DNA of 64,000 nt from positions 248,001 through 312,000 of the forward strand of contig JANQKF010000013.1 of the NCBI GenBank assembly GCA_028281285.1, given 5' to 3'. This stretch comes from Cyclobacteriaceae bacterium. Its GTDB lineage: Bacteria > Bacteroidota > Bacteroidia > Cytophagales > Cyclobacteriaceae. The position numbers were made by a program, and so were the translations under genes. The notes beneath the pieces are model-generated. The model was not told where the DNA came from, ran no database searches, and saw only the letters and a program-made list of their open reading frames with translations. Shown here piece after piece: positions 17,185-26,200 of this stretch (position 1 is its first letter; each line of letters starts with the position of its first letter).

Positions 17185-18546
17185 CTACTTGATCAACTTG
17201 GTATTGGGGTAAGCTGCTTTCCAGCCAAACCAAAAAGCACGATGGTAAGGCAATCGCTGCAGTTTTGTTCCATCTGACTTTTCGATCCTGTCTTCATACA
17301 ACTTCCACTCACCCCCTTCCTTATCTGTGATTGTTTCGTTTCCATCAAAAGACTTGAATTTGTAGCCTTTAGCTTCATATACCCTATTTGCACCTGACGT
17401 GTCGGTGAATACCACAAACTTCACTTTCCCCAAATTATTTTGATAGACCGGTCGTTTACTCAAGAAATCGATTGAAATCGCCATCTGTCCACGCGGATAT
17501 TCCGGAAATTTCAGTGCCAAAACCTCTTGTTTGTTTTTCAATCGACCATCATCGAACGGAGTTGTAAACATCAACCGATCTGTAGCAAAGTAGTCTTTAT
17601 AAGCCGCTCCTTCATCATAATCTCTTCGATGTCCGGTGGTGATAGAAAGCACTGTGGTTTCAGGATGTCTTCTTTTCCATTCACCCCAGGTGGTAGTAAC
17701 GACACTTAGCTTTTCAAGCTCTATACCTTTTCCTCTAAGCGGCCCTAGCACTGGTGTTCCCCAAAGAGTATTCCATAAAGATTGGGTTGCTTTATCATAC
17801 ATGAGCTTATTGGAGCGGTATAAAAATCCGCTGGTTCCTACTTCATGGTTTACTTCATTAAGAGTGGTGTTATAGAGAATCACCGTCCCACAGAGGGTAC
17901 AGTATACACCTGCCAGATTTTGTCCACCAACTTCGTCAACAAACATCTCATGCCATGCCAGGATTCGCTTCGGGTAAGCACGTACATCCCCATTAACTTC
18001 TATTCCAAAAACGACATTATCGTCCTCTAAGTAGCTTGCTTCTTCAACGGCAACCATTTTAGGGGCACGCAAGGGTGGAATCCCATCTTGTTGCACACCT
18101 CCCCATCTTATCTCATCTAATCGAATGTCACTCTCGTATCTACCTGCAAAGTAGGTTTCGAACTTCGGGTCAATTCGCTTGTACAAACCCGCTTTAAAAT
18201 CAGCGTAATTTTCAGTGATCAGTTCAGGTTTAGACCAAATCCATTTGTACCATTGATTAAAGTCAAACCCAAAATTCTGTTTGCTCATCTCCTGCATTAG
18301 ACTCACTAAAGCCTGGTTTACCCTGGGATCTCTATGCAGATAAATCACCTCAAGAATCATAGGAATGAAGGCATTAGACCAGTTTTTTTCAAGATAAACC
18401 AATGCCTCCCGCTGCATTTCATCATTGTTCTCAAAGAAGTTCAATAAGTGTTGAGCTGCCAGAGGATCACTCTTCAGCTTTGAGGCGGTGGCGTATTGAA
18501 TCCCATTGAACAGGAAAAACAAGATTAAAACCAGTCGGTATTTCAT
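17185..18546 (-). CDS. DUF3179 domain-containing exported protein
   Basis: A 453-residue protein with a signal peptide (MKYRLVLILFFLFNGIQYATA). The DUF3179 core is recognisable from AYPKRILAWHEMFVDEV, the cysteine pair in GVYCTLCGT, and the later TVLSI and SLWNTLWG segments. The family is of unknown function; the C-x2-C pair and neighbouring histidine could bind a metal or form a redox site. The start ATG at 18546 fits the signal peptide. It is convergent with the M1 peptidase and not linked to other genes. Confidence 0.88.
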   Translation of the reverse strand: MKYRLVLILFFLFNGIQYATASKLKSDPLAAQHLLNFFENNDEMQREALVYLEKNWSNAFIPMILEVIYLHRDPRVNQALVSLMQEMSKQNFGFDFNQWYKWIWSKPELITENYADFKAGLYKRIDPKFETYFAGRYESDIRLDEIRWGGVQQDGIPPLRAPKMVAVEEASYLEDDNVVFGIEVNGDVRAYPKRILAWHEMFVDEVGGQNLAGVYCTLCGTVILYNTTLNEVNHEVGTSGFLYRSNKLMYDKATQSLWNTLWGTPVLGPLRGKGIELEKLSVVTTTWGEWKRRHPETTVLSITTGHRRDYDEGAAYKDYFATDRLMFTTPFDDGRLKNKQEVLALKFPEYPRGQMAISIDFLSKRPVYQNNLGKVKFVVFTDTSGANRVYEAKGYKFKSFDGNETITDKEGGEWKLYEDRIEKSDGTKLQRLPYHRAFWFGWKAAYPNTKLIK

Positions 18547-18728
18547 GACACTTGCACTAACGCAATATCACAAGAATTTGTCGCGCATCTTTGTTCAAAT
18601 TAAACACAATTGTCATCCAGGATTCCCAAGTACCGGGAATACTCATGCCATATCTACCGAATTTCCGGCAAACTGACAGGTTTTCAATCCCTTACCTCTT
18701 TGGATCATTCTTTGTAAGAAGGCATTTC

Positions 18729-18917
18729 ATGTCTGACACCAGGTTCATAAAACTGAAAAGGCGCTTATTGAAGTTTTTACGGACTTTATTATTCGCATAT
18801 ATGTTGGGCATTTCCAATATCGTCAATGATGAATCCAGGTATGTTGAAGACTGGAAGACCAAAATAGAATACCGGGTAGAAATCAATGATGATGACCAGC
18901 TAAGAGACCCTGACTAG
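18729..18917 (+). CDS. Small hypothetical protein (62 residues)
   Basis: An ORF of 62 codons encodes a basic N-terminus (MSDTRFIKLKRRLLKFLRT), a hydrophobic stretch (LLFAYMLGISNIV) and a strongly acidic tail (EINDDDQLRDPD). It could be a small membrane-associated protein. The frame is open further upstream to 18591, but that part reads like non-coding sequence and the ATG at 18729 is the better start. The basic-hydrophobic-acidic layout argues for a real gene. No family is assigned. Confidence 0.45.
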   Translation: MSDTRFIKLKRRLLKFLRTLLFAYMLGISNIVNDESRYVEDWKTKIEYRVEINDDDQLRDPD

Positions 18918-18959
18918 TCCGGCACCACTATTTCCTTCCCCCATGGCTATAATTGGCTT

Positions 18960-19547
18960 ATGTCCTGGATTAAGTCACCTTTGCAACTTAGTGGAACAAG
19001 AGTCAATCTTATCAGCTTAGAAAGCCACCACATTCCAGAATTACAACAAGTTGCTGAAAGCAAAGAGATTTGGAGGCATTACGCGCTTGATGGCTCCAAC
19101 CCTGACACTTTTCAAAAGGCCTTCAGTGCGGGCATTGATGCGATGTATGATGGTCGTGAATTCGTATTCGCCATTCAACTTAAACAGGAGAATCAATTTA
19201 TTGGAAGCACTAGATTTCTGGATATCCAACCAGCTCATAGAAAATTGGAAATTGGATGGACCTGGCTGCACCCTGACTATTGGGGCACCGGGATCAATGA
19301 GGAATGTAAGTTGCTGCTTCTCACCTATTGCTTTGAAACGTTGAATACAGTTCGGGTTCAACTCAAGACTGATGAGCTTAACGTTCGATCTCGAAAAGCA
19401 ATTGAAAAAATCGGTGCTCAATTCGAAGGTATTCTAAGACATGATATGGTTCGCGAAAATGGCACTAATCGAAATTCTGCTTACTACAGTATTATTGATT
19501 CTGATTGGTCAAAAGTAAAACCAGACTTGGCTAAATTAGTGAGGTGA
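18960..19547 (+). CDS. GNAT family N-acetyltransferase (RimJ/RimL type)
   Basis: The 195-residue protein matches acetyltransferases that act on small molecules or protein N-termini. Features are GTRVNLISLESHHIPEL at the start, the FIGSTRF strand, LEIGWTWLHPDYWGTGIN (acetyl-CoA binding region) and the VQLKTDELNVRSRKAIEKIGAQFEG segment typical of the RimJ/RimL group. Its stop codon overlaps the start of the DUF1801 gene by 4 bp, so the two are translationally coupled. The acceptor substrate is unknown. Confidence 0.9.
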   Translation: MSWIKSPLQLSGTRVNLISLESHHIPELQQVAESKEIWRHYALDGSNPDTFQKAFSAGIDAMYDGREFVFAIQLKQENQFIGSTRFLDIQPAHRKLEIGWTWLHPDYWGTGINEECKLLLLTYCFETLNTVRVQLKTDELNVRSRKAIEKIGAQFEGILRHDMVRENGTNRNSAYYSIIDSDWSKVKPDLAKLVR

Positions 19548-19918
19548 ATGAGGTTGAAGAATTTATCTACCGCCATGAAGGCCAACAACGGGCAATCATG
19601 CTACACTTTCATACCCTCCTGACTCAACAGCTTGGTTTGAATTGCAAGATTAGATTCAAAATCCCATTCTATGACCTTAGAACCTGGATATGCTATTTAA
19701 ACCCTACTAAATCCGGAGGTGTAGATTTCGCTTTCATCAGGGGTAATGAGCTTTCGAACAGTCAAGGGATTCTAGAGGACCGGGGACGCAATCAAGTCAG
19801 AAGTATAGAATTTAAATCGTTAGAGGAAATTCCGGAGGAAAGTCTATACGAAATACTCCAGGAGGCATTGCTATTGGATGAAACCACTCCTTATACAGTA
19901 AGAAAAAAACCTAAATGA
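19544..19918 (+). CDS. DUF1801 domain-containing protein
   Basis: A 124-residue protein with the pattern of DUF1801/YdhG-like proteins: an N-terminal helix (MNEVEEFIYRHEGQQRAIM), IRFKIPFYDLRTWICYLNPT, a central GGVDFAFIRG strand, and the C-terminal ILQEALLLDE helix. The family folds like a small iron-chaperone-like domain but its role is unclear. It overlaps the upstream acetyltransferase by 4 bp and overlaps the end of the convergent GreA-like gene by 8 bp. Confidence 0.82.
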   Translation: MNEVEEFIYRHEGQQRAIMLHFHTLLTQQLGLNCKIRFKIPFYDLRTWICYLNPTKSGGVDFAFIRGNELSNSQGILEDRGRNQVRSIEFKSLEEIPEESLYEILQEALLLDETTPYTVRKKPK

Positions 19919-20363
19919 CCGACTTGATCAATTGTGTCTTACCTGCAAATTGGAATTGATCGCCTTGAGATTTTCCGAGAAGCTCTTGCCCGATAGGTGA
20001 TAAAGGAGAAATTGCAAAGTATACGCCTCCATCCACTTCAAGTTTACCGGCAGAAACGGAAATATAATAATTGGCCATGCCGGTTTCAACCAACGCACCT
20101 AGTCCAACACTAGAAAGTGCTTTGCTCGGTTCAATCTGATCTAAGGCCTTTTTCATCTTTAAAGCTTCTGAAAGTTGAGAAGCCAACTTCTCCTTTTCAA
20201 GATGCATCATGGCACGTGCTGTCTCATATTTATCACCGGCACTGCTCTTCGTTTCATTATTCGCAGCATCTTGTGCTTCTTGCAATCCATCATTTGCGAA
20301 GCGAATCCTCGAATTGACAAAATCCAGACACTTTAGGTACAAAGATTGCTTGATTTTACTCAT
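19911..20363 (-). CDS. GreA-like protein
   Basis: The 150-residue protein has the architecture of transcript cleavage factors: an N-terminal coiled-coil region (about residues 8-80, including SAGDKYETARAMMHLEKEKL) and a C-terminal FKBP-like part with ISPLSPIGQELLGKSQGDQ, close to the GreA pattern for its C-terminal domain. Bacteroidota homologues are often misnamed 3-oxoacyl-ACP synthase. It lacks the usual acidic pair at the coiled-coil tip in a recognisable form, so binding RNA polymerase without full cleavage activity is possible. It is the only gene of its direction in this stretch. Confidence 0.7.
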   Translation of the reverse strand: MSKIKQSLYLKCLDFVNSRIRFANDGLQEAQDAANNETKSSAGDKYETARAMMHLEKEKLASQLSEALKMKKALDQIEPSKALSSVGLGALVETGMANYYISVSAGKLEVDGGVYFAISPLSPIGQELLGKSQGDQFQFAGKTQLIKSVI

Positions 20364-20401
20364 TCCTTCTCCGAAATTGTATTGACCACTAAACTACTAA
20401 A

Positions 20402-21079
20402 ATGACGTTAGACGATTTTGTCACACAGCTCAGAAACGACTATGGCCCAATTAGAAGAAAAAAGAGGAATGTCGACTTGGATGACATTCCTTCCATTGAA
20501 CATGAGCTCAGGAATATAAAGAATCGCAGGAATTTTCAGATGGGTTTGGCGGTGGCTTGGATAGTACTTGGGTTGACTCAGCTGTATTTAAGATGGGAAG
20601 ATGCCGGAAACAATACGGAGGTAAACAAGGCAGGTCTTTATATTTCGCTTAGTTGGTTATTACTTGGAACAATCTATTTGTTAGCAACCGAGGCCATCAA
20701 TAAGAAAATCTACCAATTGAAGGCGCTAAGACTCTTGAAATCAAATGTTCAGTCCAAAGTGCAATTGCAAAGTGAAATTCTTGAAACCTATTATAGGAAA
20801 AAGAGGAGCACCTCAAGTGACCTTATCCTAAAGGCATATAGCCCGGCAAGTGAATATGTTTTGATCTTCTTTGCTTTATCAGCAATGATTGCCACAGCAA
20901 AATACTTCACCGATGCATTCTACTTTCAACAATCGACAGATTTTATATTGGGTGCAATTAGTTTTGTGACGTTCGTGCTTCTGGCCTATGGATGGCGGGT
21001 AATTGCCAGAAAGAAAACCATAATTGATATAGTTCAAGGCCTTAATGCAGTCAACTTTAGCTTAGGCAAATCCGCTTAG
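20402..21079 (+). CDS. Four-helix membrane protein of unknown function
   Basis: A 225-residue protein with a charged N-terminus (to residue 45), two adjacent transmembrane helices (MGLAVAWIVLGLTQLYL and AGLYISLSWLLLGTIYLLA), a basic cytoplasmic loop of about 60 residues that contains helical charges, and two more helices (YVLIFFALSAMIATAKYF and ILGAISFVTFVLLAYGW). I recognise no family. It starts 38 bp from the divergent GreA-like gene and ends overlapping by 4 bp the convergent serine hydrolase gene. Confidence 0.75.
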   Translation: MTLDDFVTQLRNDYGPIRRKKRNVDLDDIPSIEHELRNIKNRRNFQMGLAVAWIVLGLTQLYLRWEDAGNNTEVNKAGLYISLSWLLLGTIYLLATEAINKKIYQLKALRLLKSNVQSKVQLQSEILETYYRKKRSTSSDLILKAYSPASEYVLIFFALSAMIATAKYFTDAFYFQQSTDFILGAISFVTFVLLAYGWRVIARKKTIIDIVQGLNAVNFSLGKSA

Positions 21080-22164
21080 TCTAAAACAGCCGGCAGTATA
21101 TATTTCTGCATCATTTCGTCCACCTGTCGATGTCCGTAAGGTTTTCCATATGCACTTGCGGTAATAACTATAACCAATGGCTGATCCTTGAACACAAATA
21201 TCTTGTTCCCTCCATTTCCGCTGCAAAAATAGACTTCATGCTTTTCACCATTTACGTCATATTCCTTCTGCCACCAGAAGTAACCATAACCTAAACCTTG
21301 CTCAGTTGTCTGATGGTAATTCTGGAGAGACTCTTCCACCCAACGCTGAGGTAATATTTGTTCTCCATTCCATTTACCTCCATCCTTATAAAGTTGGCCA
21401 TATTTGGCAAAGCCAAGCGCTGTAAGACTCAAACCTCCTGCGGTATTTGCCACTTTTTGGGGAGTATACTGCCATTGATATTTTGAAATGCCCAAAGGGC
21501 GGAAAAGTTTTTCATCTGCATATTTCTCTAATCCCCCTGGTACAGACTTATGAATGATATCTCCAAGTAATACCGCACCACCGGTAAAATAATACCACTT
21601 ATCTCCTGGGTTACGGTCGCTCGCCATGGGAAGGTTTAATGCCCAATTAACCCAATTATCCGTTGGATACATATTTTCCTCGTTTCCGATAGATTCGGGA
21701 TCGAAATCAAAGGCTTCGAAACCCGAAGTCATTGTCATCAACTGTCTTAGTGTGACCGATGATTTTTTGGAATCCGAGTTTTTGTATTTGCTAAGGTCAT
21801 AGAAATCAGATAAGGTCTGCTTGATATTCTTAAGGTACCCCTCCTCTAGGGCCATCCCCAGCATGGTAGAGGCAAACGTCTTTCCGACTGACCTCGGATT
21901 ATGAATTTTACCCCTTCTTCCACGCCCGAAGTATTCTTCTATCAAGAGCTGTCCGTTTTTTATTACCACCACTCCATTAATCTGTTTGTAAATCTTGTCT
22001 GAGATTTTACCTGCCATTTCATTAATGAGTCCGTGGTCATAGGGTTCGTTGCTTACTTCCCATCCATCAATGGTTTTGATCTTTCTGTCGGTAGAAGACT
22101 GCGCTGAGACCATATTGTTGCAGATGACCCAGGCAAAAAGCGTTAGTATCCATCTTGTCGTCAT
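21076..22164 (-). CDS. Exported serine hydrolase (class C beta-lactamase fold)
   Basis: The catalytic motif S-x-x-K appears as SVGK within NPRSVGKTFASTM, followed by a KWYYFTGG segment at the position of the second conserved tyrosine motif, and GNGGNKIF near the C-terminus. This is the penicillin-binding/beta-lactamase class C family, whose members include esterases and D-aminopeptidases. The start is put at the ATG at 22164 because MTTRWILTLFAWVICNNMVSAQ is a clean signal peptide; an ATG at 22182 or the more distant TTG at 22215 are less likely. It lies 76 bp downstream of the AraC gene on the same strand. Confidence 0.85.
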   Translation of the reverse strand: MTTRWILTLFAWVICNNMVSAQSSTDRKIKTIDGWEVSNEPYDHGLINEMAGKISDKIYKQINGVVVIKNGQLLIEEYFGRGRRGKIHNPRSVGKTFASTMLGMALEEGYLKNIKQTLSDFYDLSKYKNSDSKKSSVTLRQLMTMTSGFEAFDFDPESIGNEENMYPTDNWVNWALNLPMASDRNPGDKWYYFTGGAVLLGDIIHKSVPGGLEKYADEKLFRPLGISKYQWQYTPQKVANTAGGLSLTALGFAKYGQLYKDGGKWNGEQILPQRWVEESLQNYHQTTEQGLGYGYFWWQKEYDVNGEKHEVYFCSGNGGNKIFVFKDQPLVIVITASAYGKPYGHRQVDEMMQKYILPAVLD

Positions 22165-22240
22165 AATTTGAGTTTTTGGCATTATAAACACTTGAATATG
22201 GAAAGTATAGAACAAAATTAACCTGTGACCCAGCTTTGTA

Positions 22241-23056
22241 TTATTTGGAGAGCAGACGCTTATAATGATTTGGTGTGATTAGAAAGTATCGCTTAAAGCT
22301 TCGGGTAAAATGACTCTGATCAGCAAATCCACAAAGGTAGGCAACCTCGGCTATTGTATAGTCTTCATTAGCCAGCAGGCTCAATGCTTTACTCAATTTT
22401 GTCCTTCTAATATAATCTCCAAAAGATATTTTAAAATGTCTGGAGAACTCTCTACAAAGGTAGACAGGATGTATTCCAAGCTCCGTTGAAACTAATGCCA
22501 AAGTCAGTTTCTCCGTGGCAAGTTCTTGTACCATCTCATTTATACGCCCTACCCACGTAGGTGGCTCCATGATTTGATTACCTCGGTTTTGTCCAAGCTC
22601 AGAAATCAATTCCACTACTAATGTCTTCACCGACTCTTGAGTTATGCAATCGTCAAAATGGGTTTCTAAATAAAGTTGGGTGAACAAGCTGTTTACCCTT
22701 GGGTCTTGTAGTATGTTGTTGCCTTTGATTAGCTCAAAACTAAGATCAAGAGATTGGACCCAGTGGGAGTCCAACTCCAGATGAAAGCCTTTGGCTGTAG
22801 GAGAGTGCTTTGTGTTTCTGTGAGGCTCATCCCAATTCTGAAAAAGCACAGTACCTGGTTCGCATAAGTAAGTTCTCTTGTTATTTATGTCCTTGACATG
22901 TCCTCTAAGCAGAACCATGAAATATGGATTTTCATGATAATGCCAGTCTGTACCATCCGCGACATACTCGTACTCACTTAGCAGAATACCCTCATTTCGG
23001 GTTTCCTTTTTCTCGACTCCATAGTATTGCCCCGTTGTTCTCCTTTTCAATTCCAA
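22241..23056 (-). CDS. AraC family transcriptional regulator
   Basis: A 271-residue regulator with an N-terminal cupin-like sensor domain (HYHENPYFMVLLRG, then EPGTVLFQNWDEPHRN) and a C-terminal AraC helix-turn-helix pair (EVAYLCGFADQSHFTRSFKRYF). The cupin domain would bind a small ligand not evident from sequence. The start is TTG at 23056, immediately after an in-frame stop, and the sequence continues without a better ATG. It is upstream of and close to the serine hydrolase gene, so it may control it or its own transcript. Confidence 0.9.
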   Translation of the reverse strand: MELKRRTTGQYYGVEKKETRNEGILLSEYEYVADGTDWHYHENPYFMVLLRGHVKDINNKRTYLCEPGTVLFQNWDEPHRNTKHSPTAKGFHLELDSHWVQSLDLSFELIKGNNILQDPRVNSLFTQLYLETHFDDCITQESVKTLVVELISELGQNRGNQIMEPPTWVGRINEMVQELATEKLTLALVSTELGIHPVYLCREFSRHFKISFGDYIRRTKLSKALSLLANEDYTIAEVAYLCGFADQSHFTRSFKRYFLITPNHYKRLLSK

Positions 23057-23256
23057 CTAATGAAATTTGACCTTTTTAAATTCAATCGAAGGAAATTTAA
23101 ACAAACACAAACACTTTCACCCCTTAATTTCAATACAAACCCATTCTGATTAATTCAAATCTTGAGCGCATTACTGTCCGTCTGTACCTGACCTGACATC
23201 TGAAGGTCAAAAAATGATCTAAGTACTTTATTGTCTTTAACTTACTTGTAGATTAC

Positions 23257-24516
23257 ATGTACATGGAAATCTCTCTTTTTCAAACTTTGACGATGGTAAT
23301 TGGTGCCGCGGCCTTGTTTTCTTACATCAATCATAAATTTCTGAAGCTACCTACTACAATAGGACTTATGATTATGGCCCTGGTGCTTTCAGGTTTTCTG
23401 ATTGTACTCGGTTGGTTCGACAAGGAGGCAATGATGGATACTTGTCGGATCGTTCATGTGATTGATTTCCGGCAACTCTTGATGGACGTAATGTTGAGCT
23501 TCCTTCTTTTCGCTGGAGCGCTCCATGTGAATGCCAAATCTCTGAAAGCTGAACGGGTTTCCGTTTTTCTGTTTGCTACTGTCGGTGTTCTGATTTCTAC
23601 TTTTGTTGTAGGTTACCTAAGCTTTTGGCTGTTGAATGCATTGGGCTTTGATATTGCTTTGACGTATACCCTTCTCTTTGGTGCTCTGATTTCACCGACT
23701 GACCCTATTGCCGTTTTGGCGATTTTAAAATCCTCCAATGTGTCAAAGAGCCTTGAAACCAAAATATCTGGAGAATCCTTATTTAATGATGGTGTTGGCG
23801 TGGTTGTGTTTTTGAGTATTCTAATGGTGCATGAACACGGTGTTGCGAATTTCGAGATCTCTGAAACGATCAAACTATTCGCGGAGGAGGCACTCGGGGG
23901 AATTGCCTATGGTGCTTTCCTTGGATATGCCGGATATCGCATTTTAAAATCAATCGAAGATGATCCTAAAATCGAAGTGTTAATTACAATTGCAATCGCG
24001 ATGGGGGGATATGGCCTGGCCTCGGCCATTCACGTTTCCGGTCCACTGGCTATGGTTGTCGCGGGCCTCATCGTGGGCAATAAAATAATTCTACCAAAGA
24101 AAGCAGGGCAATCGGCTCATCAACTATCACTGTTCTGGGAAATGTTGGATGAAATTCTAAATGCCGTTTTATTCGTTCTTATCGGACTCGAAATTATATC
24201 TCTGCCCGACAACCTGGAATTCATTGTAGCCGGTTTGCTAATGATCCCTTTGGTTTTGGTTTCCAGACTCATTTCAGTCGCTGTACCTTTTTCGATAATG
24301 AAGAAAGGCGAGGTAAGTTCCTCAAAAACAATCGCAATACTTACATGGGGAGGACTCAGGGGAGGAATTTCGATAGCACTGGCACTCTCCCTACCAGAAT
24401 CGGAACTCAGAAACCTAATGATTGTGGTCACCTATGCGATCGTGGTATTTTCAATAATAATCCAGGGACTAACTGTTGGTGGCTTAGTGAAAAAATTGAA
24501 CCTCTCTACTACCTAG
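23257..24516 (+). CDS. CPA1 family sodium:proton antiporter (NhaP-type)
   Basis: The 419-residue membrane protein has about 12 transmembrane helices and the signature motifs of the CPA1 exchangers: ALISPTDPIAV, GESLFNDGVGVVVF (the ion-binding ND motif), and TWGGLRGGISIALALS. There is no long cytoplasmic C-terminal tail. It should exchange Na+ or K+ for H+ and help pH and salt homeostasis. A Met at 23263 is an alternative start. It is followed after 38 bp by the BLUF gene on the same strand. Confidence 0.92.
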   Translation: MYMEISLFQTLTMVIGAAALFSYINHKFLKLPTTIGLMIMALVLSGFLIVLGWFDKEAMMDTCRIVHVIDFRQLLMDVMLSFLLFAGALHVNAKSLKAERVSVFLFATVGVLISTFVVGYLSFWLLNALGFDIALTYTLLFGALISPTDPIAVLAILKSSNVSKSLETKISGESLFNDGVGVVVFLSILMVHEHGVANFEISETIKLFAEEALGGIAYGAFLGYAGYRILKSIEDDPKIEVLITIAIAMGGYGLASAIHVSGPLAMVVAGLIVGNKIILPKKAGQSAHQLSLFWEMLDEILNAVLFVLIGLEIISLPDNLEFIVAGLLMIPLVLVSRLISVAVPFSIMKKGEVSSSKTIAILTWGGLRGGISIALALSLPESELRNLMIVVTYAIVVFSIIIQGLTVGGLVKKLNLSTT

Positions 24517-24554
24517 GCATTTTGGATTTTGATTACATCTTCGGAAATTAAAGA

Positions 24555-24977
24555 ATGCTCTATGAAATCATTTATAGGAGTACTGCCCAACCGGAATTGG
24601 GAGAAGAAGATTTATTGAACATTCTGGCCACAGCAAGAAAATTCAATAGTGAAAACCACATCACAGGTTGCCTTCTATTTAACAAAGGCACATTTGTACA
24701 GATTCTGGAAGGTGAGTCTGAAGTAGTCAATGTGTTGTACAGTAAAATACGTGAGGATCGAAGACATCACCAGGTCGAAACACTTCACATAGAACCTATA
24801 GAAAAGCGACTATACGCTGATTGGAGTATGGCCTTTAAAGAAATGGATGCCAGCGATATGCAACAGATCGAAAGTGCTCTGGGTATCAAGGAATTTATGG
24901 AACTTAATACGAGAGACGAAAAGTCTACACTCTCAAAAGAGCTTTTCTGGGTAGCAAGTCGGTCAATTATTAATTAG
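24555..24977 (+). CDS. BLUF domain photoreceptor
   Basis: A 140-residue protein that is essentially a single BLUF domain. The flavin-site residues line up exactly with AppA: Y7, N31, Q49, W90 and M92, in segments IIYRST, ITGCLLFN, FVQILEGE and WSMAFKEM. It should bind FAD non-covalently and respond to blue light through the Tyr-Gln hydrogen bond switch. There is no fused output domain, so it must act through a separate partner. It follows the antiporter by 38 bp and overlaps the end of the convergent alanine dehydrogenase gene by 4 bp. Confidence 0.93.
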   Translation: MLYEIIYRSTAQPELGEEDLLNILATARKFNSENHITGCLLFNKGTFVQILEGESEVVNVLYSKIREDRRHHQVETLHIEPIEKRLYADWSMAFKEMDASDMQQIESALGIKEFMELNTRDEKSTLSKELFWVASRSIIN

Positions 24978-26200
24978 AATCTTGCCGCAAGTAGCAGGCT
25001 TAAATCCTTGAATGGCAGATTGTATTTCTTCGCAATTGCCAAATTTGTAATACTTCCCTTATAGGAGTAGACCCCAGCATTAAACCATTTATGTGAATAG
25101 ATCATTTCATCAATTCCTCCGGCATCGGCTATTTTTAAAATAATCGGTGTGAGGATATTGCTCAATGCTGTTGTAGCTGTTCTTGCAGCCCTAGAGGCAA
25201 TGTTCGGAACGCAATAGTGGATCACATCATATTCCCTGAAAGTAGGGTTATCATGTGAAGTAATTCTGGAAGTTTCTATACAGCCACCTTGATCAATTGA
25301 AACATCGATGATTACTGATCCGGGCTTCATATTGGCGACCATATCTTCGGTGAGTACGACTCTCGCTCTTCCTTTTTCAGCACGAACAGCACCGATGACC
25401 ACGTCTGTCGACTTGAGCGATTGAATCAGTGTTATCGAGTCGATTGCCGAGGTAAAGGCTTGATTGCCAAGCTTATGTTTGATCCTGCGAAGCTTGTAAA
25501 TCTCATTATCGAAGATTCTCACCTCCGCTCCCAAGCCGATGGCCGCTCTTGCGGCATATTCAGCTACGGTACCTGCTCCCAGAATAACGACCCGTGTTGG
25601 AGGGACGCCAGTAATCCCCCCCAGGATAATCCCTCTTCCTCCATGAACGCTACTTAAAAGTTTGGCGGCTATGGGAACTACCATACTTCCGGCAATCTCA
25701 CTCATAGCATTGACGATTGGCAGTCCTCGTACCTTGTCTTCAATCATCTCGAAACCAATAGCTGTAATCTTTTTCTTCCGTAGTGCCTCAAAATATTCAG
25801 TATTGGCACGCCCAAGTTGTATTGCAGACATTACCGTTGATCCTGGTTGCATAAGATTGATCTCCTCTATTGTGGGAGGTTCTACTTTAACAATCAGGTC
25901 GCCCTCAAATACTTCCTTATTGGAGTATAGAATCTGTCCACCGGCTTCGCTGTATTCATCATCCCTGAAGTTTGAATGTTCTCCGGCACTCTGTTCTACA
26001 CAAACCTCATGGTCGTTGTTGACTAGTATGCCACATGCCGCTGGCGTTAACCCAACTCTATTCTCTTGCAACGACACCTCCGTTGGTATACATATCCTGA
26101 GTGATTTGTTACCGCTTTTAACTTTGAGCAACTTCTCCTGAGGGTATAAACTCCCTTCTTTGGCGAGATCCTCAAATCCTGATTTCTTTTTATCAGCCAT
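24974..26200 (-). CDS. ald: Alanine dehydrogenase
   Basis: The 408-residue protein resembles alanine dehydrogenase/transhydrogenase: the N-terminal IPTEVSLQENRVGLTPAACGILV, the GGRGIILGGITGVPP stretch, a dinucleotide-binding VVILGAGTVAEYAARAA, and the conserved C-terminal segment MIYSHKWFNAGVYSYKGSI. It converts alanine to pyruvate and ammonia with NAD. The family often ends near 370 residues; this protein has an extra N-terminal segment of about 30 residues rich in lysine, as seen in Bacteroidota. It overlaps tsaE by 8 bp, which is an operon-like arrangement. Confidence 0.9.
   Translation of the reverse strand: MADKKKSGFEDLAKEGSLYPQEKLLKVKSGNKSLRICIPTEVSLQENRVGLTPAACGILVNNDHEVCVEQSAGEHSNFRDDEYSEAGGQILYSNKEVFEGDLIVKVEPPTIEEINLMQPGSTVMSAIQLGRANTEYFEALRKKKITAIGFEMIEDKVRGLPIVNAMSEIAGSMVVPIAAKLLSSVHGGRGIILGGITGVPPTRVVILGAGTVAEYAARAAIGLGAEVRIFDNEIYKLRRIKHKLGNQAFTSAIDSITLIQSLKSTDVVIGAVRAEKGRARVVLTEDMVANMKPGSVIIDVSIDQGGCIETSRITSHDNPTFREYDVIHYCVPNIASRAARTATTALSNILTPIILKIADAGGIDEMIYSHKWFNAGVYSYKGSITNLAIAKKYNLPFKDLSLLLAARF

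Noticed and set aside
25662-26141. 159-codon forward ORF inside ald
   Set aside because: Lies fully antisense to alanine dehydrogenase with no recognisable domain and no separate start signal.
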